Notes: generated by a model not told the origin, from the sequence alone. Positions 16,182 to 23,736 are shown, counted from the first letter of the stretch. The stretch is DNA of 31,433 bases from Bacteroidales bacterium UBA3684 (GCA_002372855.1 DFIZ01000064.1:1-31433), one strand, 5' to 3'. Numbers and translations: made by a program.

Positions 16182-18065
16182 ATGAAAAAGTATTTTAGTA
16201 TCATTTGTCTGTCATTCATTGTATGCTATACTGCTTCAGCACAAACAATCGTTGACACGTTGCCGCACAACAGAAACGTTGTCCTTGAACAGTTCAACGG
16301 CTGCGGCTATTGCCCAGATGCTCACAGGATAAGTGACAGTATATGCAGTTTGCATCCCGACAACTTTTTTGACATCAGAATTTATACAGGACAATTCGCA
16401 GAATATTCCTTACCTCACTTTATTACTTCTTGGGGTAATGCCCTTACAAATATTTCTCCTTATTGGCTTGATGCATACCCTGAAGGGACAATTAATCGCC
16501 ACAAATTTTCAGCCTCTAATTTATCATATAGTTACGGCAATGGCTTCTATTTGGACAGAAAGGATTGGGCAACACGGACTGACAGTATATTGGCGATGCC
16601 TTCACCCGTCAATATTGCAGCAATGGTCGACTTCAACGATACAACCAGGGTTATGACTGTGTATGTGGAATTATACTACACAAGTTCATCTGCACAAAGC
16701 ACTAACTATCTTAATGTAGCTATCTTGCAGAACAACATCATTGATCAGAACATTAGCTTTCAGCAATGGTATCCAGAAATGGAGGTAAACGACACATTAT
16801 ACCGCTACATGCATGTGCTTCGTGATTTGCTTACAGGGCAATGGGGCGAAGCCATAAACAGCACTACAGCTGGCAGTTTTGTGTCGAAAACATACACATA
16901 CGTAATCCCAGACAGCATTGGAACTGTTGCAATACCTTCTCTTTGCGACCTTGAAGTAATTGCTTTTGTGACAGAAAGTCACAAGGAAGTATTGACTGGT
17001 TGCAGAGCTATTAGTAATATCATTGATACTGTTGCTGAGAATATTATAGTTAGTGTAAATGATACCAATATGGGATCTGTTAAGGTCGAACATTGCGCTT
17101 TGACTGGAGAAACATCTTTGTGGGCAATTCCTACATATGGATGTTCTTTCACTACGTGGAGCGATGGGGCTACCGATAATCCGAGGACTATTTCGGATGA
17201 AGACACCTCACTGACTGCCATCTTTAGCATTCGTCAGTTTTACATCGACCTGACTTCTTCTGATTCAACAAAAGGAACAGTTGTTGGCGGAGGATGGCAT
17301 AACTATATGGACACCATTGTGATTTCAGCCATACCTGCCACCAGTCATCATCATTTTATTCGTTGGAACGACAACGACACGTCGTCTGTACGCACAATCG
17401 TTGTGACAAAGAATAGGTCTTTAACCGCATATTTCGATATAGATAAGCATACCGTAACTGTCGCCCCTAACAACATATTGTACGGCACAACCGAAGGCGG
17501 AGGAGAACGGGAGTATGGTCAACCAATCACATTAACGGCGACAGCCTATAGTGGGTATCAGTTTGTACGCTGGAGCAACGGGGCCACATACAATCCCTAC
17601 ACATTTGCCGTTACAGGTGACACCTCGCTGGTAGCCCTGTTCTATCCTGTCGATTCGGTATTCAATATTGTGGCCACAGCCAACCCGACAATGGGTTCAG
17701 TGCAAGGAGGCGGCATCTATGGTTATGGAGATACCGTTGTATTGACTGCAACTGCCAATCCGGGCTACCACTTCACAAATTGGCACGATGGGAACACTGA
17801 GAATCCTCGTTCCGTAATTGCGACATCGGACATTACATATATTGCATATTTCGCAACGAGTAACGAAGGAATAGATGACAGCCCAGAACACAATGTTAGA
17901 GTTTTCGCACGCAACGGTAAGATTTGTGCAGAAGGTATGGCGGATGATACAATTATAGTATTCGACATATCTGGACGTCAAGTTGTGAATAACAATCTGT
18001 CTTCAGGGGTATATTTGGTTAAAATAAGCAATCGTTATTCAACAAAGATTTTGATACTTAACTGA
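16182..18065 (+). CDS. Omp28-like T9SS cargo protein with InlB-type repeats
   Basis: A 627-residue exported protein. The signal peptide (1-20, ending TASAQ) is followed by an Omp28/thioredoxin-fold-like domain (about 30-250), which holds the pair C41-G-Y-C44 in FNGCGYCPDAHR. Four repeats of about 70-80 residues come next (about 280-550), each with a W-x-(D/N)-(G/N) core such as WSDGATDNP, WSNGATYNP and WHDGNTENP, typical of divergent InlB B-repeats. The C-terminal 65 residues, with VFDISGRQV and SGVYLVKI, form a type A sorting domain for type IX secretion. It is probably surface-attached; Omp28-type proteins are linked to adhesion, and the CxxC pair may be redox-active or structural. The gene is clearly AT-richer than its neighbours, suggesting recent transfer. 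It is followed at 1 nt by the next gene. Confidence 0.88.
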   Translation: MKKYFSIICLSFIVCYTASAQTIVDTLPHNRNVVLEQFNGCGYCPDAHRISDSICSLHPDNFFDIRIYTGQFAEYSLPHFITSWGNALTNISPYWLDAYPEGTINRHKFSASNLSYSYGNGFYLDRKDWATRTDSILAMPSPVNIAAMVDFNDTTRVMTVYVELYYTSSSAQSTNYLNVAILQNNIIDQNISFQQWYPEMEVNDTLYRYMHVLRDLLTGQWGEAINSTTAGSFVSKTYTYVIPDSIGTVAIPSLCDLEVIAFVTESHKEVLTGCRAISNIIDTVAENIIVSVNDTNMGSVKVEHCALTGETSLWAIPTYGCSFTTWSDGATDNPRTISDEDTSLTAIFSIRQFYIDLTSSDSTKGTVVGGGWHNYMDTIVISAIPATSHHHFIRWNDNDTSSVRTIVVTKNRSLTAYFDIDKHTVTVAPNNILYGTTEGGGEREYGQPITLTATAYSGYQFVRWSNGATYNPYTFAVTGDTSLVALFYPVDSVFNIVATANPTMGSVQGGGIYGYGDTVVLTATANPGYHFTNWHDGNTENPRSVIATSDITYIAYFATSNEGIDDSPEHNVRVFARNGKICAEGMADDTIIVFDISGRQVVNNNLSSGVYLVKISNRYSTKILILN

Positions 18066-18066
18066 A

Positions 18067-18384
18067 ATGAGAGACAATTGCTCAAACAAAGACCTTCTGG
18101 AACTGATACCAGCATGCCCCAATCTGATTAATAAACTGTATAAGAAGGCCAGGCTGGATTTGATAGAAGCCTACAATATGGTAATGGGAGATTACAATAT
18201 GTCCTTTGGAACATTGCCACCATACTCGGAAGGAGAATCGTGGGGCTATTATTATTGCATCGACGGAGAGAAACATACTGTAGACAGCGGTGTTATACTC
18301 AAGACAAAGGCACAAGCGCAACTGGCAGCAGTATATGACACAAGATATAAATTAGAAAATCGAATAAAAGAATCTAAAAGTTGA
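18067..18384 (+). CDS. Hypothetical small protein
   Basis: I do not recognise this 105-residue protein. It has no signal peptide or membrane segment. The N-terminal half looks helical (LLELIPACPNLINKLYKKAR), the middle is Tyr- and Gly-rich (SEGESWGYYYCIDGEKH), and the end is a charged helix. It starts 1 nt after the stop of the Omp28-like gene and ends 3 nt before the next start, so the three genes almost certainly form one operon. Its codons are as AT-rich as theirs. A cytoplasmic accessory to the secreted neighbours, or a passenger of the same transferred block, are both possible. Confidence 0.75.
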   Translation: MRDNCSNKDLLELIPACPNLINKLYKKARLDLIEAYNMVMGDYNMSFGTLPPYSEGESWGYYYCIDGEKHTVDSGVILKTKAQAQLAAVYDTRYKLENRIKESKS

Positions 18385-18387
18385 AAG

Positions 18388-19011
18388 ATGAAGATACTAC
18401 AGCTTACTATCGTTTTAGCAATCGGTCTGATTGCAAGTTTCGTGAGCGACTTAAAGGCCCAAGATACTCTTGTTTTGAACACAGGCAAGGCTTACTTGGC
18501 AACAGTGACTGACATACGGGAAAGCTATATCAAATACAAAAGATACCCTGCCGGAGACGAACCTGCGGAAATACTTGACATACAGGCATTACTAGAGATC
18601 CGTTTTGCGGATGGGAATCGTATAACTTTCAACCGCATTCAGAAACAAGATTCAAAAGATGCAGAAAATAAGGAATCAAGTATAGTAAAGTACACCAAGG
18701 ATGTAGGCATATATGTGACAGACTTTAGTATGAAACCGCCATCATATTATCTGCAACAAAGCGCAAATTGTCAGTTCGTAGCCATCGGGACGGCAACCGC
18801 ATCTGGCCTTTTTGCACTATGGGGATTCAATAGTGCAGCAACTGGAAATAATAGCGATCCCTATGCCTCGGAGTTATTGTACGGTGCGTCGATAGCCTTG
18901 GGTGTGGCAGCCATCATTCTGGAGTTTGCATCGATATCGAACCTTAAAAAGGCAGGCAAGTCGCTTGAACGTATTCATTTACGGGGGAATGGAATTGTTA
19001 TTGACTTATAA
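18388..19011 (+). CDS. Hypothetical exported or membrane protein
   Basis: A 207-residue protein that I cannot assign to a family. It begins with a signal peptide (MKILQLTIVLAIGLIASFVS, cleavage near LKAQ). A small beta-rich segment follows (about 25-75, DTLVLNTGKAYLATVTDIRE and DIQALLEIRFADGN), similar to the short domain found at the start of many Bacteroidota envelope proteins that respond to or describe a target gene. Two hydrophobic stretches near residues 128-145 and 165-182 (VAIGTATASGLFALWGF, ASIALGVAAIILEFASI) are likely membrane segments. It is third in a tight operon after the Omp28-like gene and has the same low GC content. Function unknown. Confidence 0.75.
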   Translation: MKILQLTIVLAIGLIASFVSDLKAQDTLVLNTGKAYLATVTDIRESYIKYKRYPAGDEPAEILDIQALLEIRFADGNRITFNRIQKQDSKDAENKESSIVKYTKDVGIYVTDFSMKPPSYYLQQSANCQFVAIGTATASGLFALWGFNSAATGNNSDPYASELLYGASIALGVAAIILEFASISNLKKAGKSLERIHLRGNGIVIDL

Positions 19012-19029
19012 ACAAAAAAAAGTGCCGCT

Positions 19030-19191
19030 ATGGTGGACATGGAGGGCGAGAGCCTGATCCGCGATGTGCGGGTGCAGTTCATACCCGAACGCACTGTGAC
19101 GGCCGAGGGCAAGAGCCGAGTGAACCGCCACACCGGCGAGACAAGGATTGGCCTGATGGACAGCAGCGTGCCGATAGAAGCATTGCTGTAA
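19030..19191 (+). pseudogene. Gene 3' remnant, GC-rich, directly after the AT-rich operon
   Basis: A 53-codon frame (start ATG 19030, stop TAA 19189-19191) reads MVDMEGESLIRDVRVQFIPE and later VNRHTGETRIGLMDSSVP. It has the GC-rich codon use of the core genes and reads like the C-terminal part of a longer protein. It lies in the same frame as, and 18 nt after, the preceding stop, with an A-run between. I read it as the surviving end of a gene whose front was replaced by the AT-rich block. The family is not recognised; a real small protein cannot be excluded. Confidence 0.45.
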
Positions 19192-19214
19192 GGATTCAGA
19201 CCATCTCACTAACA

Positions 19215-19252
19215 AAGCAAGGCGTCGATATACATGTATCGGCGCCTTGCTT
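19215..19252. terminator. Terminator-like hairpin between convergent genes
   Basis: AAGCAAGG (19215-19222) pairs with CCTTGCTT (19245-19252), and the stem continues inward with mismatches (CG...CGATA with TATCG...CG). It is followed by TCTTTCCTT. It lies between the end of the plus-strand genes (19191) and metK (stop at 19279), so it could serve both. Confidence 0.65.
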
Positions 19253-19278
19253 CTTTCCTTCGAATTCTACTATACTAT

Positions 19279-20559
19279 TTACTTTAGTTTAAACTCCTTC
19301 TTGATGGGGTCCACCATGTCGAGTTTTTCCCAGCCGAAGAACTGGACGGTTTTTTGCTGGGGTTTGCCGTTCTTGTAGACGGTGACCTCGGCTTCGTAGG
19401 GGTCGCGGCCCATGTGGCCGTAGGCGGCGGTGGGACGGAAGATGGGGTTCTTCAGGCCGAAACGCTCCACGATGGCGTAGGGGCGCAGGTCGAAGAGTTT
19501 CTTCACCTTCTCGGCAATCTCACCGTCAGTCATCTTCACATGGGCGGTGCCATAGGTATTGACATAGAGTCCCACGGGCTCGGCGACGCCGATGGCATAG
19601 GCCACCTGCACCAGGCACTCGTCGCAGACACCGGCAGCCACCAGGTTCTTGGCGATATGGCGCGTGGCGTAGGCCGCCGAACGGTCCACCTTCGACGAGT
19701 CCTTGCCGCTGAAGGCACCGCCGCCATGGGCACCACGGCCACCGTAGGTGTCGACGATGATCTTGCGGCCCGTCAGGCCCGTGTCGCCGTGAGGACCACC
19801 GATGACGAACTTGCCGGTCGGGTTAACGAACAATTTAAAATTGAAAATTGAAAATTGAGAATTGACTGACGCACTGCCTTTTGCTCCAAAGAGCTTCTGT
19901 GTCTCCTTCGGCAGGCGCTTGATAACGCGCGGGAGGAGCACCTTCTCCACGTCCTTGCGGATCTGCTCCTGCTCCACATCGGGGTCGTGCTGGGTGGAGA
20001 CGACGATGGTATCGATGCGCTCGGGACGGCCCTCGTCGCTGTACTGCACCGTCACCTGGCTCTTGGCGTCGGGACGCAGGTACTTCATCTGCTTGCCCTC
20101 GCGGCGGATGCGGCTCAGCTCCTGCAGGATGATGTGCGCCAAGGTGATGGGTAGCGGCATCAGCTCGTCGGTCTCGCGGCAGGCGTAGCCGAACATCATG
20201 CCCTGGTCGCCGGCGCCCTGGTCCTTCTTGGCCTTGCGGCTGACGCCCATGTTGATGTCCTGGCTCTGCTCGTGGATAGCGCTGAGCACGCCGCAGCTCT
20301 CGGCCTCGAACTTGTACTCGCCCTTGGTGTAGCCAATCTCGCGGATAACGTCGCGCACGGTGGTCTGCACATCGACATAGCCGTTGCACGTCACCTCGCC
20401 GCTCACCACGGCCAGGCCGGTGGTCACCAACGTCTCGCAAGCCACATGGCTCTCGGGGTCGTGACGCAGGAATTCATCCAACAAAGCGTCGGAAATCTGG
20501 TCGGCCACTTTGTCGGGATGGCCCTCGCTTACACTTTCACTTGTGAAGAAATAACTCAT
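19279..20559 (-). CDS. metK: S-adenosylmethionine synthetase with a repeat-coded insertion
   Basis: MetK makes S-adenosylmethionine from methionine and ATP in the cytoplasm. All signatures are present: SEGHPDK (residues 11-17), [12 protein letters not shown], the glycine-rich loop [14 protein letters not shown], and [16 protein letters not shown]; 426 residues is near the family length for this phylum. Between [12 protein letters not shown] and [16 protein letters not shown] lies an unusual segment (about 227-243, [15 protein letters not shown]). Its DNA (19831-19867) is an AT-rich tandem repeat inside a GC-rich gene. This is the surface-facing end of the central domain in known structures, so the enzyme may tolerate it. 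The gene has its own promoter (20694-20724) and a leader with a 10-bp hairpin just before the start codon. Confidence 0.97.
   Translation of the reverse strand: MSYFFTSESVSEGHPDKVADQISDALLDEFLRHDPESHVACETLVTTGLAVVSGEVTCNGYVDVQTTVRDVIREIGYTKGEYKFEAESCGVLSAIHEQSQDINMGVSRKAKKDQGAGDQGMMFGYACRETDELMPLPITLAHIILQELSRIRREGKQMKYLRPDAKSQVTVQYSDEGRPERIDTIVVSTQHDPDVEQEQIRKDVEKVLLPRVIKRLPKETQKLFGAKGSASVNSQFSIFNFKLFVNPTGKFVIGGPHGDTGLTGRKIIVDTYGGRGAHGGGAFSGKDSSKVDRSAAYATRHIAKNLVAAGVCDECLVQVAYAIGVAEPVGLYVNTYGTAHVKMTDGEIAEKVKKLFDLRPYAIVERFGLKNPIFRPTAAYGHMGRDPYEAEVTVYKNGKPQQKTVQFFGWEKLDMVDPIKKEFKLK
19831..19867 (-). repeat. AT-rich tandem repeat inserted in frame in metK
   Basis: About four copies of an 8-9-bp unit like AAAATTGAA occur in an otherwise GC-rich gene. 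Directly next to it is the motif coding SASVN, also found in the hexosaminidase 51-bp units (shared core GCGTCAGTCAA on the coding strand). Confidence 0.85.
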
Positions 20560-20562
20560 TTT

Positions 20563-20605
20563 TGTTACATTTTAACTTGTTGATACATATGTTCTAAATG
20601 TAACA
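20563..20605 (-). promoter_or_regulatory. Leader hairpin directly before the metK start codon
   Basis: TGTTACATTT (20563-20572) and AAATGTAACA (20596-20605) form a perfect 10-bp stem with a 23-nt loop. It ends 3 nt before the metK ATG, so folding could block ribosome access. It does not match any SAM riboswitch class I can recognise. Confidence 0.6.
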
Positions 20606-20693
20606 GATTTGAGAATGAAGTCGCAGTTGAACAACGCTTTAGCATTTTTTCAAGTGGTTGCAATCATTACAAATCTATCCACATTTGCGGATG

Positions 20694-20724
20694 CAAAGAT
20701 ACGAAATAAAGGCGATGTGGCAAA
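20694..20724 (-). promoter_or_regulatory. Promoter of metK
   Basis: On the minus strand TTTG (20721-20724) and TATCTTTG (20694-20701, matching TAnnTTTG) are 19 nt apart. The implied leader is about 125-130 nt, long for this phylum, which leaves room for RNA-based control. The -33 element touches the 3' end of the radical SAM gene (stop at 20726). Confidence 0.85.
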
Positions 20725-20725
20725 A

Positions 20726-21817
20726 TTATTTTTTCAGGCGATTGTAGTGGCAGGTGAGCAGGCGCCCCTCGTCGTCGTAGAGGTGGAGGCCGGAACCCTC
20801 GCAGTAGCGCCACACCTTGCACGTGGCGCACTGGTCCTTCCTGGCCCAGCTGCGGTCGCGCATCACCTGGAAACGGTTCTCCCACACATCCCAGAAATCG
20901 TCCTTGTAGATATTGCCCTGGTCCATGTGGCTGCGCACGGAGGTGCAGCCGCTGATGGCGCCGTCGCAACGGATGCTGGCCACGTCGACCCCGCTGCGGC
21001 AATGGAAGAGATGGTCGCGCACCTTCTGCTCGTACTCGCCTAGGAAACCCTCGCAGGCGTAGCTTACTGTAAATGATGAGTGATGAGTGGTGAGTGATGA
21101 GTCATTGTCTCTACACTCTTTGATGAAGTCCAGCAGCCCGCGGAACTGCTCGTCGGAGAACTGCAGCTCGGGATTGCCGGCGGCGCGCCCCATGGGGAAG
21201 ATGCTGAACAAACGCCAGGCGGGAACGCCCAACGACACAAGATATTCGCGGAACTCCTTCAGATGTGGATAGTTGCGCGGATTGACGCAGGTGACCACAT
21301 CCCACAGGATGTCCTTCTGCTGCGCCAGCAGGCGGATGGCGGCGGTGGCCTTCTCGAAACTCTGCGGATGGCGGCGGATCCAGTTGTGCTGCTCCTCGAA
21401 GCCGTCCAGGCTGACGGTGATGGAGTGCATGCCGCTGGCCATCAGGCTCTGCAGCCGCCGCTCGTCGAGCAGGAAACCGTTGGTCACCACGCCCCACGGG
21501 TACTCGCGGCGGTAGAGCTCGAGGCCCACCTCCTCCAGGTCGGGACGCAGCAACGCCTCGCCCCCGGTGAAGATAATGAAAACCTTGTGGGTGTCGACAT
21601 GCGGCGTAATGGAGTCGATGACGCGGAGGAAATCCGCCGCGGGCATATCCTTCACATCGGGTTGCACCTTGCAGTCGCTGCCACAGTGGCGGCAACTCAT
21701 GTTGCAACGCAACGTACACTCCCAGAAGAGCGTCCGCAACGGATGCAGCTGCGCCTCGTTGTGCCGCAGCGACCGCTGCAGCTCCAACCCAACCTTCTGC
21801 CTGAGCGACAAACCCAT
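20726..21817 (-). CDS. Radical SAM/SPASM enzyme of the rSAM/lipoprotein system
   Basis: A 363-residue radical SAM protein. The 4Fe-4S site is C38-x3-C42-x2-C45 (RCNMSCRHC), followed by GGEALLRPDL. The C-terminal SPASM region carries several cysteines for extra clusters (C-R-S-G, IRCDGAISGC, DQCATCKVWRYCEG, LLTCHYNRL). Enzymes of this type modify peptides or proteins. Its place directly after two lipoprotein genes matches the rSAM/lipoprotein arrangement known from Bacteroidales, for which the reaction and target are, to my knowledge, undetermined. Residues about 237-250 (DSSLTTHHSSFTVS) are coded by a 7-bp tandem repeat at 21069-21105 and look inserted between two conserved segments. It starts 6 nt after the small lipoprotein stop. 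Confidence 0.9.
   Translation of the reverse strand: MGLSLRQKVGLELQRSLRHNEAQLHPLRTLFWECTLRCNMSCRHCGSDCKVQPDVKDMPAADFLRVIDSITPHVDTHKVFIIFTGGEALLRPDLEEVGLELYRREYPWGVVTNGFLLDERRLQSLMASGMHSITVSLDGFEEQHNWIRRHPQSFEKATAAIRLLAQQKDILWDVVTCVNPRNYPHLKEFREYLVSLGVPAWRLFSIFPMGRAAGNPELQFSDEQFRGLLDFIKECRDNDSSLTTHHSSFTVSYACEGFLGEYEQKVRDHLFHCRSGVDVASIRCDGAISGCTSVRSHMDQGNIYKDDFWDVWENRFQVMRDRSWARKDQCATCKVWRYCEGSGLHLYDDEGRLLTCHYNRLKK
21069..21105 (-). repeat. 7-bp tandem repeat inserted in frame in the radical SAM gene
   Basis: Units of GATGAGT or GGTGAGT are repeated about four to five times, coding a Ser/Thr/His-rich stretch that does not resemble the rest of the enzyme. Confidence 0.82.
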
Positions 21818-21823
21818 AGCACT

Positions 21824-22006
21824 TTAATTTATTGCTCTGAAATCCGTCTCACGCACACCGTACATCGGTTCCATACCGGTGGAATCATTATAGTCCGGCT
21901 CCGGGCACCCGTACATATCCTCCTGCTTCTCGCACGAGGAAAGGCCCAACAAGCCCATCAGCGTGATGAGCAGCCAGTGCTTTGCTTTCAGCAGACGGAG
22001 TTTCAT
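21824..22006 (-). CDS. Small lipoprotein with two MYG motifs, rSAM/lipoprotein system
   Basis: A 60-residue lipoprotein precursor. Its signal peptide ends in the lipobox GLSSC (C25) and is nearly the same as that of the larger lipoprotein upstream (MKxxxLKxxxWxLxTxM...GLSSC). The mature part is only 36 residues and carries two copies of a motif: MYGCPEPDY and MYGVRETDF. The larger lipoprotein has one copy (MYGVPSMNF) at the start of a folded domain. This one stops just after its second copy, so it is either a truncated paralogue or a natural short substrate of the radical SAM enzyme encoded 6 nt downstream. It starts 9 nt after the larger gene's stop. Confidence 0.82.
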   Translation of the reverse strand: MKLRLLKAKHWLLITLMGLLGLSSCEKQEDMYGCPEPDYNDSTGMEPMYGVRETDFRAIN

Positions 22007-22015
22007 AAAGGGATA

Positions 22016-22558
22016 CTATTTGTTTTCCAACTTGATTTTCACCTCTTTGTTGTAGGTGCCCTGGTACATGCCGCTGGCATCGGAGCGGTCCACATCGTCG
22101 GCTTCCACCTTCATGTCGACCACCTGATTGCGGAACTGGCCGTTCTCCATGCCGTCCACATCGCGCACCAACAGGCGCACCTGTTCCTGCGGAAGGCCGG
22201 AGTTCTGGATGGTGAAACGTCCTTCGTCGTCGGTACGCACGGCGGTGTTCTCCAGATAGTGCTTCACATTCTCGGGGTCGCCCTGCAACTCGCCGTCCGC
22301 CACCTCCATGCCACGCTCGAGCATATTGACGCGAATGTCGCGCACGGGGCGTCCGCCGGCATCCTTCACCTGGCCGCGAATCATGAAATTCATGCTCGGC
22401 ACACCGTACATCAGACGTATCGGCTCCTGGTCGCGGACGGGGGGATTGTCCGGCTGAGGATTGGCCAACTCCTTGTTGCTGTGGCAAGAAGAGAGTCCCA
22501 TGGCACTCATGACGGTGACCAAAAACCAGTTCTTTAATTTGAGATATTTTATTTTCAT
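22016..22558 (-). CDS. Putative lipoprotein of the rSAM/lipoprotein system
   Basis: A 180-residue lipoprotein: signal peptide with lipobox GLSSC (C25), a linker, the motif LMYGVPSMNF (about 49-58), then a beta-sandwich domain of the carboxypeptidase-regulatory/transthyretin-like kind (IRGQVKDAGGRPVRDIRV, later DDEGRFTIQNSG). It fits the putative lipoprotein that accompanies radical SAM enzymes in Bacteroidales. It would sit in the envelope after lipidation. It is first in a three-gene unit with the small lipoprotein and the rSAM enzyme. It is divergent from the DAHP synthase gene across 73 nt; no clear promoter was seen on this strand. Whether it is modified is unknown. Confidence 0.87.
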   Translation of the reverse strand: MKIKYLKLKNWFLVTVMSAMGLSSCHSNKELANPQPDNPPVRDQEPIRLMYGVPSMNFMIRGQVKDAGGRPVRDIRVNMLERGMEVADGELQGDPENVKHYLENTAVRTDDEGRFTIQNSGLPQEQVRLLVRDVDGMENGQFRNQVVDMKVEADDVDRSDASGMYQGTYNKEVKIKLENK

Positions 22559-22592
22559 ATTATTTTAACGCCGATAATTCGAAAATATTGTG

Positions 22593-22600
22593 TATCTTTG
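22593..22600 (+). promoter_or_regulatory. -7 element of the DAHP synthase-chorismate mutase gene
   Basis: TATCTTTG matches TAnnTTTG. No good TTTG is found 19-21 nt upstream, so the -33 element is weak. It lies 31 nt before the ATG at 22632, and rules out an earlier in-frame ATG at 22590. Confidence 0.6.
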
Positions 22601-22631
22601 CAAAACATTTTTCATCGAAAAAAAGAAGCCC

Positions 22632-23666
22632 ATGAGCAAGACCATCATAGCAGGACCCTGCAGCGTGGAGAGCCCGTCCCAGCTGCGCGACGTGACGCTG
22701 GCGCTGAAATCCATGCCGGAAGTGACGATGATCCGCGCGGGGGTGTGGAAACCCCGCACACGTCCCGGAGCCTTCGAAGGCCTCGGGGAACCCGCCTTGG
22801 GCTGGATGCGCGACCTCAGCGCCGAGCTGGGCGTGCGCTACTGCTGCGAGGTGGCGCGTCCCGAGCATGTGGAGCTCTGCCTGGCCTACGGCATCGACAC
22901 CCTCTGGCTCGGCGCCCGCACCACCACCAACCCCTTCATGGTCGACGAAATCTGCCAGGCCCTGCGCGGCAGCGACGTCCACCTGCTGGTGAAAAACCCC
23001 GTCTGCCCCGATATACGCCTGTGGCTCGGTGCCCTGGAGCGCCTGCAGAAAGCAGGCATCGACGACCTTACCGCCGTGCACCGCGGCTTCAGCATGTACA
23101 ACAACCACGGCTACCGCAACGCCCCCCTGTGGGAGGTGGCCATGGAGCTGCGCCACGAACGCCCGGAGCTGCCCATCCTCTGCGACCCCAGCCACATGGG
23201 CGGCCGCGCCGACCTCGTAGGACCCCTGGCGCGCGCCGCACACCAACTGGACTACGACGGCCTCATGGTCGAGGTGCACCCCCACCCCTCCGAAGCCCTC
23301 ACCGATGCCGCCCAGCAAATCACCCCCCAGGCCCTGGCCGACGTCATAGCCCACTGGGCCACAACGCCCTACCCCACCTCGGTGGCCGAAGCCGCCCGGG
23401 CCCTCGAGCCCCTGCGAAGCAAAATCGACGACATCGACCACGACCTCATCTCGCTGCTCACACAGCGCATGGCGGTGTCGAAGCGCATAGCCACCGTCAA
23501 ACGCGAAGCCCACATGCCCGTCTACCAGCAGGCACGCTGGGCCGACATGATGAACGACCGCCTGCGCCAGGCCACCTCCCTCGGCCTCGACGCCGACTTC
23601 ATGAAAGAGCTGCTGGAGAAAATCCACGCCGCAAGCGTACGTGTACAGCTGGAAAACGGAAAATGA
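22632..23666 (+). CDS. Bifunctional 3-deoxy-7-phosphoheptulonate synthase / chorismate mutase
   Basis: A 344-residue two-domain enzyme of aromatic amino acid synthesis. The N-terminal part (about 1-255) is a DAHP synthase of the short AroA/KDO8P-type family (IAGPCSVES, IRAGVWKPRTRPGAFEGLG, LLVKNPVCPD, LCDPSHMGG, MVEVHPHPSEALTDAAQQ), which joins phosphoenolpyruvate and erythrose 4-phosphate. The C-terminal part (about 260-344) is an AroQ-type chorismate mutase (LRSKIDDIDHDLISLLTQRM and KRIATVKRE), which converts chorismate to prephenate. In such fusions the mutase domain can mediate feedback control of the synthase by prephenate; here that is inferred from the family. The ATG at 22632 is chosen because the -7 element lies at 22593-22600. 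It is transcribed alone, away from the lipoprotein unit. Confidence 0.96.
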   Translation: MSKTIIAGPCSVESPSQLRDVTLALKSMPEVTMIRAGVWKPRTRPGAFEGLGEPALGWMRDLSAELGVRYCCEVARPEHVELCLAYGIDTLWLGARTTTNPFMVDEICQALRGSDVHLLVKNPVCPDIRLWLGALERLQKAGIDDLTAVHRGFSMYNNHGYRNAPLWEVAMELRHERPELPILCDPSHMGGRADLVGPLARAAHQLDYDGLMVEVHPHPSEALTDAAQQITPQALADVIAHWATTPYPTSVAEAARALEPLRSKIDDIDHDLISLLTQRMAVSKRIATVKREAHMPVYQQARWADMMNDRLRQATSLGLDADFMKELLEKIHAASVRVQLENGK

Positions 23667-23680
23667 CAAACAAAAAAAAA

Positions 23681-23700
23681 CTGCCCGTTGACGCGGGCAG
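23681..23700. terminator. Bidirectional intrinsic terminator between the DAHP synthase and rpmA genes
   Basis: CTGCCCG (23681-23687) pairs with CGGGCAG (23694-23700) around a 6-nt loop. A run of nine A lies on the left, which is a T-run for the minus strand, making it a strong terminator for rplU-rpmA. On the plus side TTGTTGT follows, a weaker U-tract. Confidence 0.85.
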
Positions 23701-23736
23701 TTGTTGTCTGAAGCAAACTTGTGCTTTTTACTTTCT

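Noticed and set aside
20563..20693. Known SAM riboswitch upstream of metK
   Set aside because: I could not fit the leader to the conserved core of any SAM riboswitch class; only a simple hairpin is supported.
22590..22631. Longer DAHP synthase starting at 22590
   Set aside because: That ATG lies upstream of the -7 element at 22593-22600, so it would not be on the transcript.
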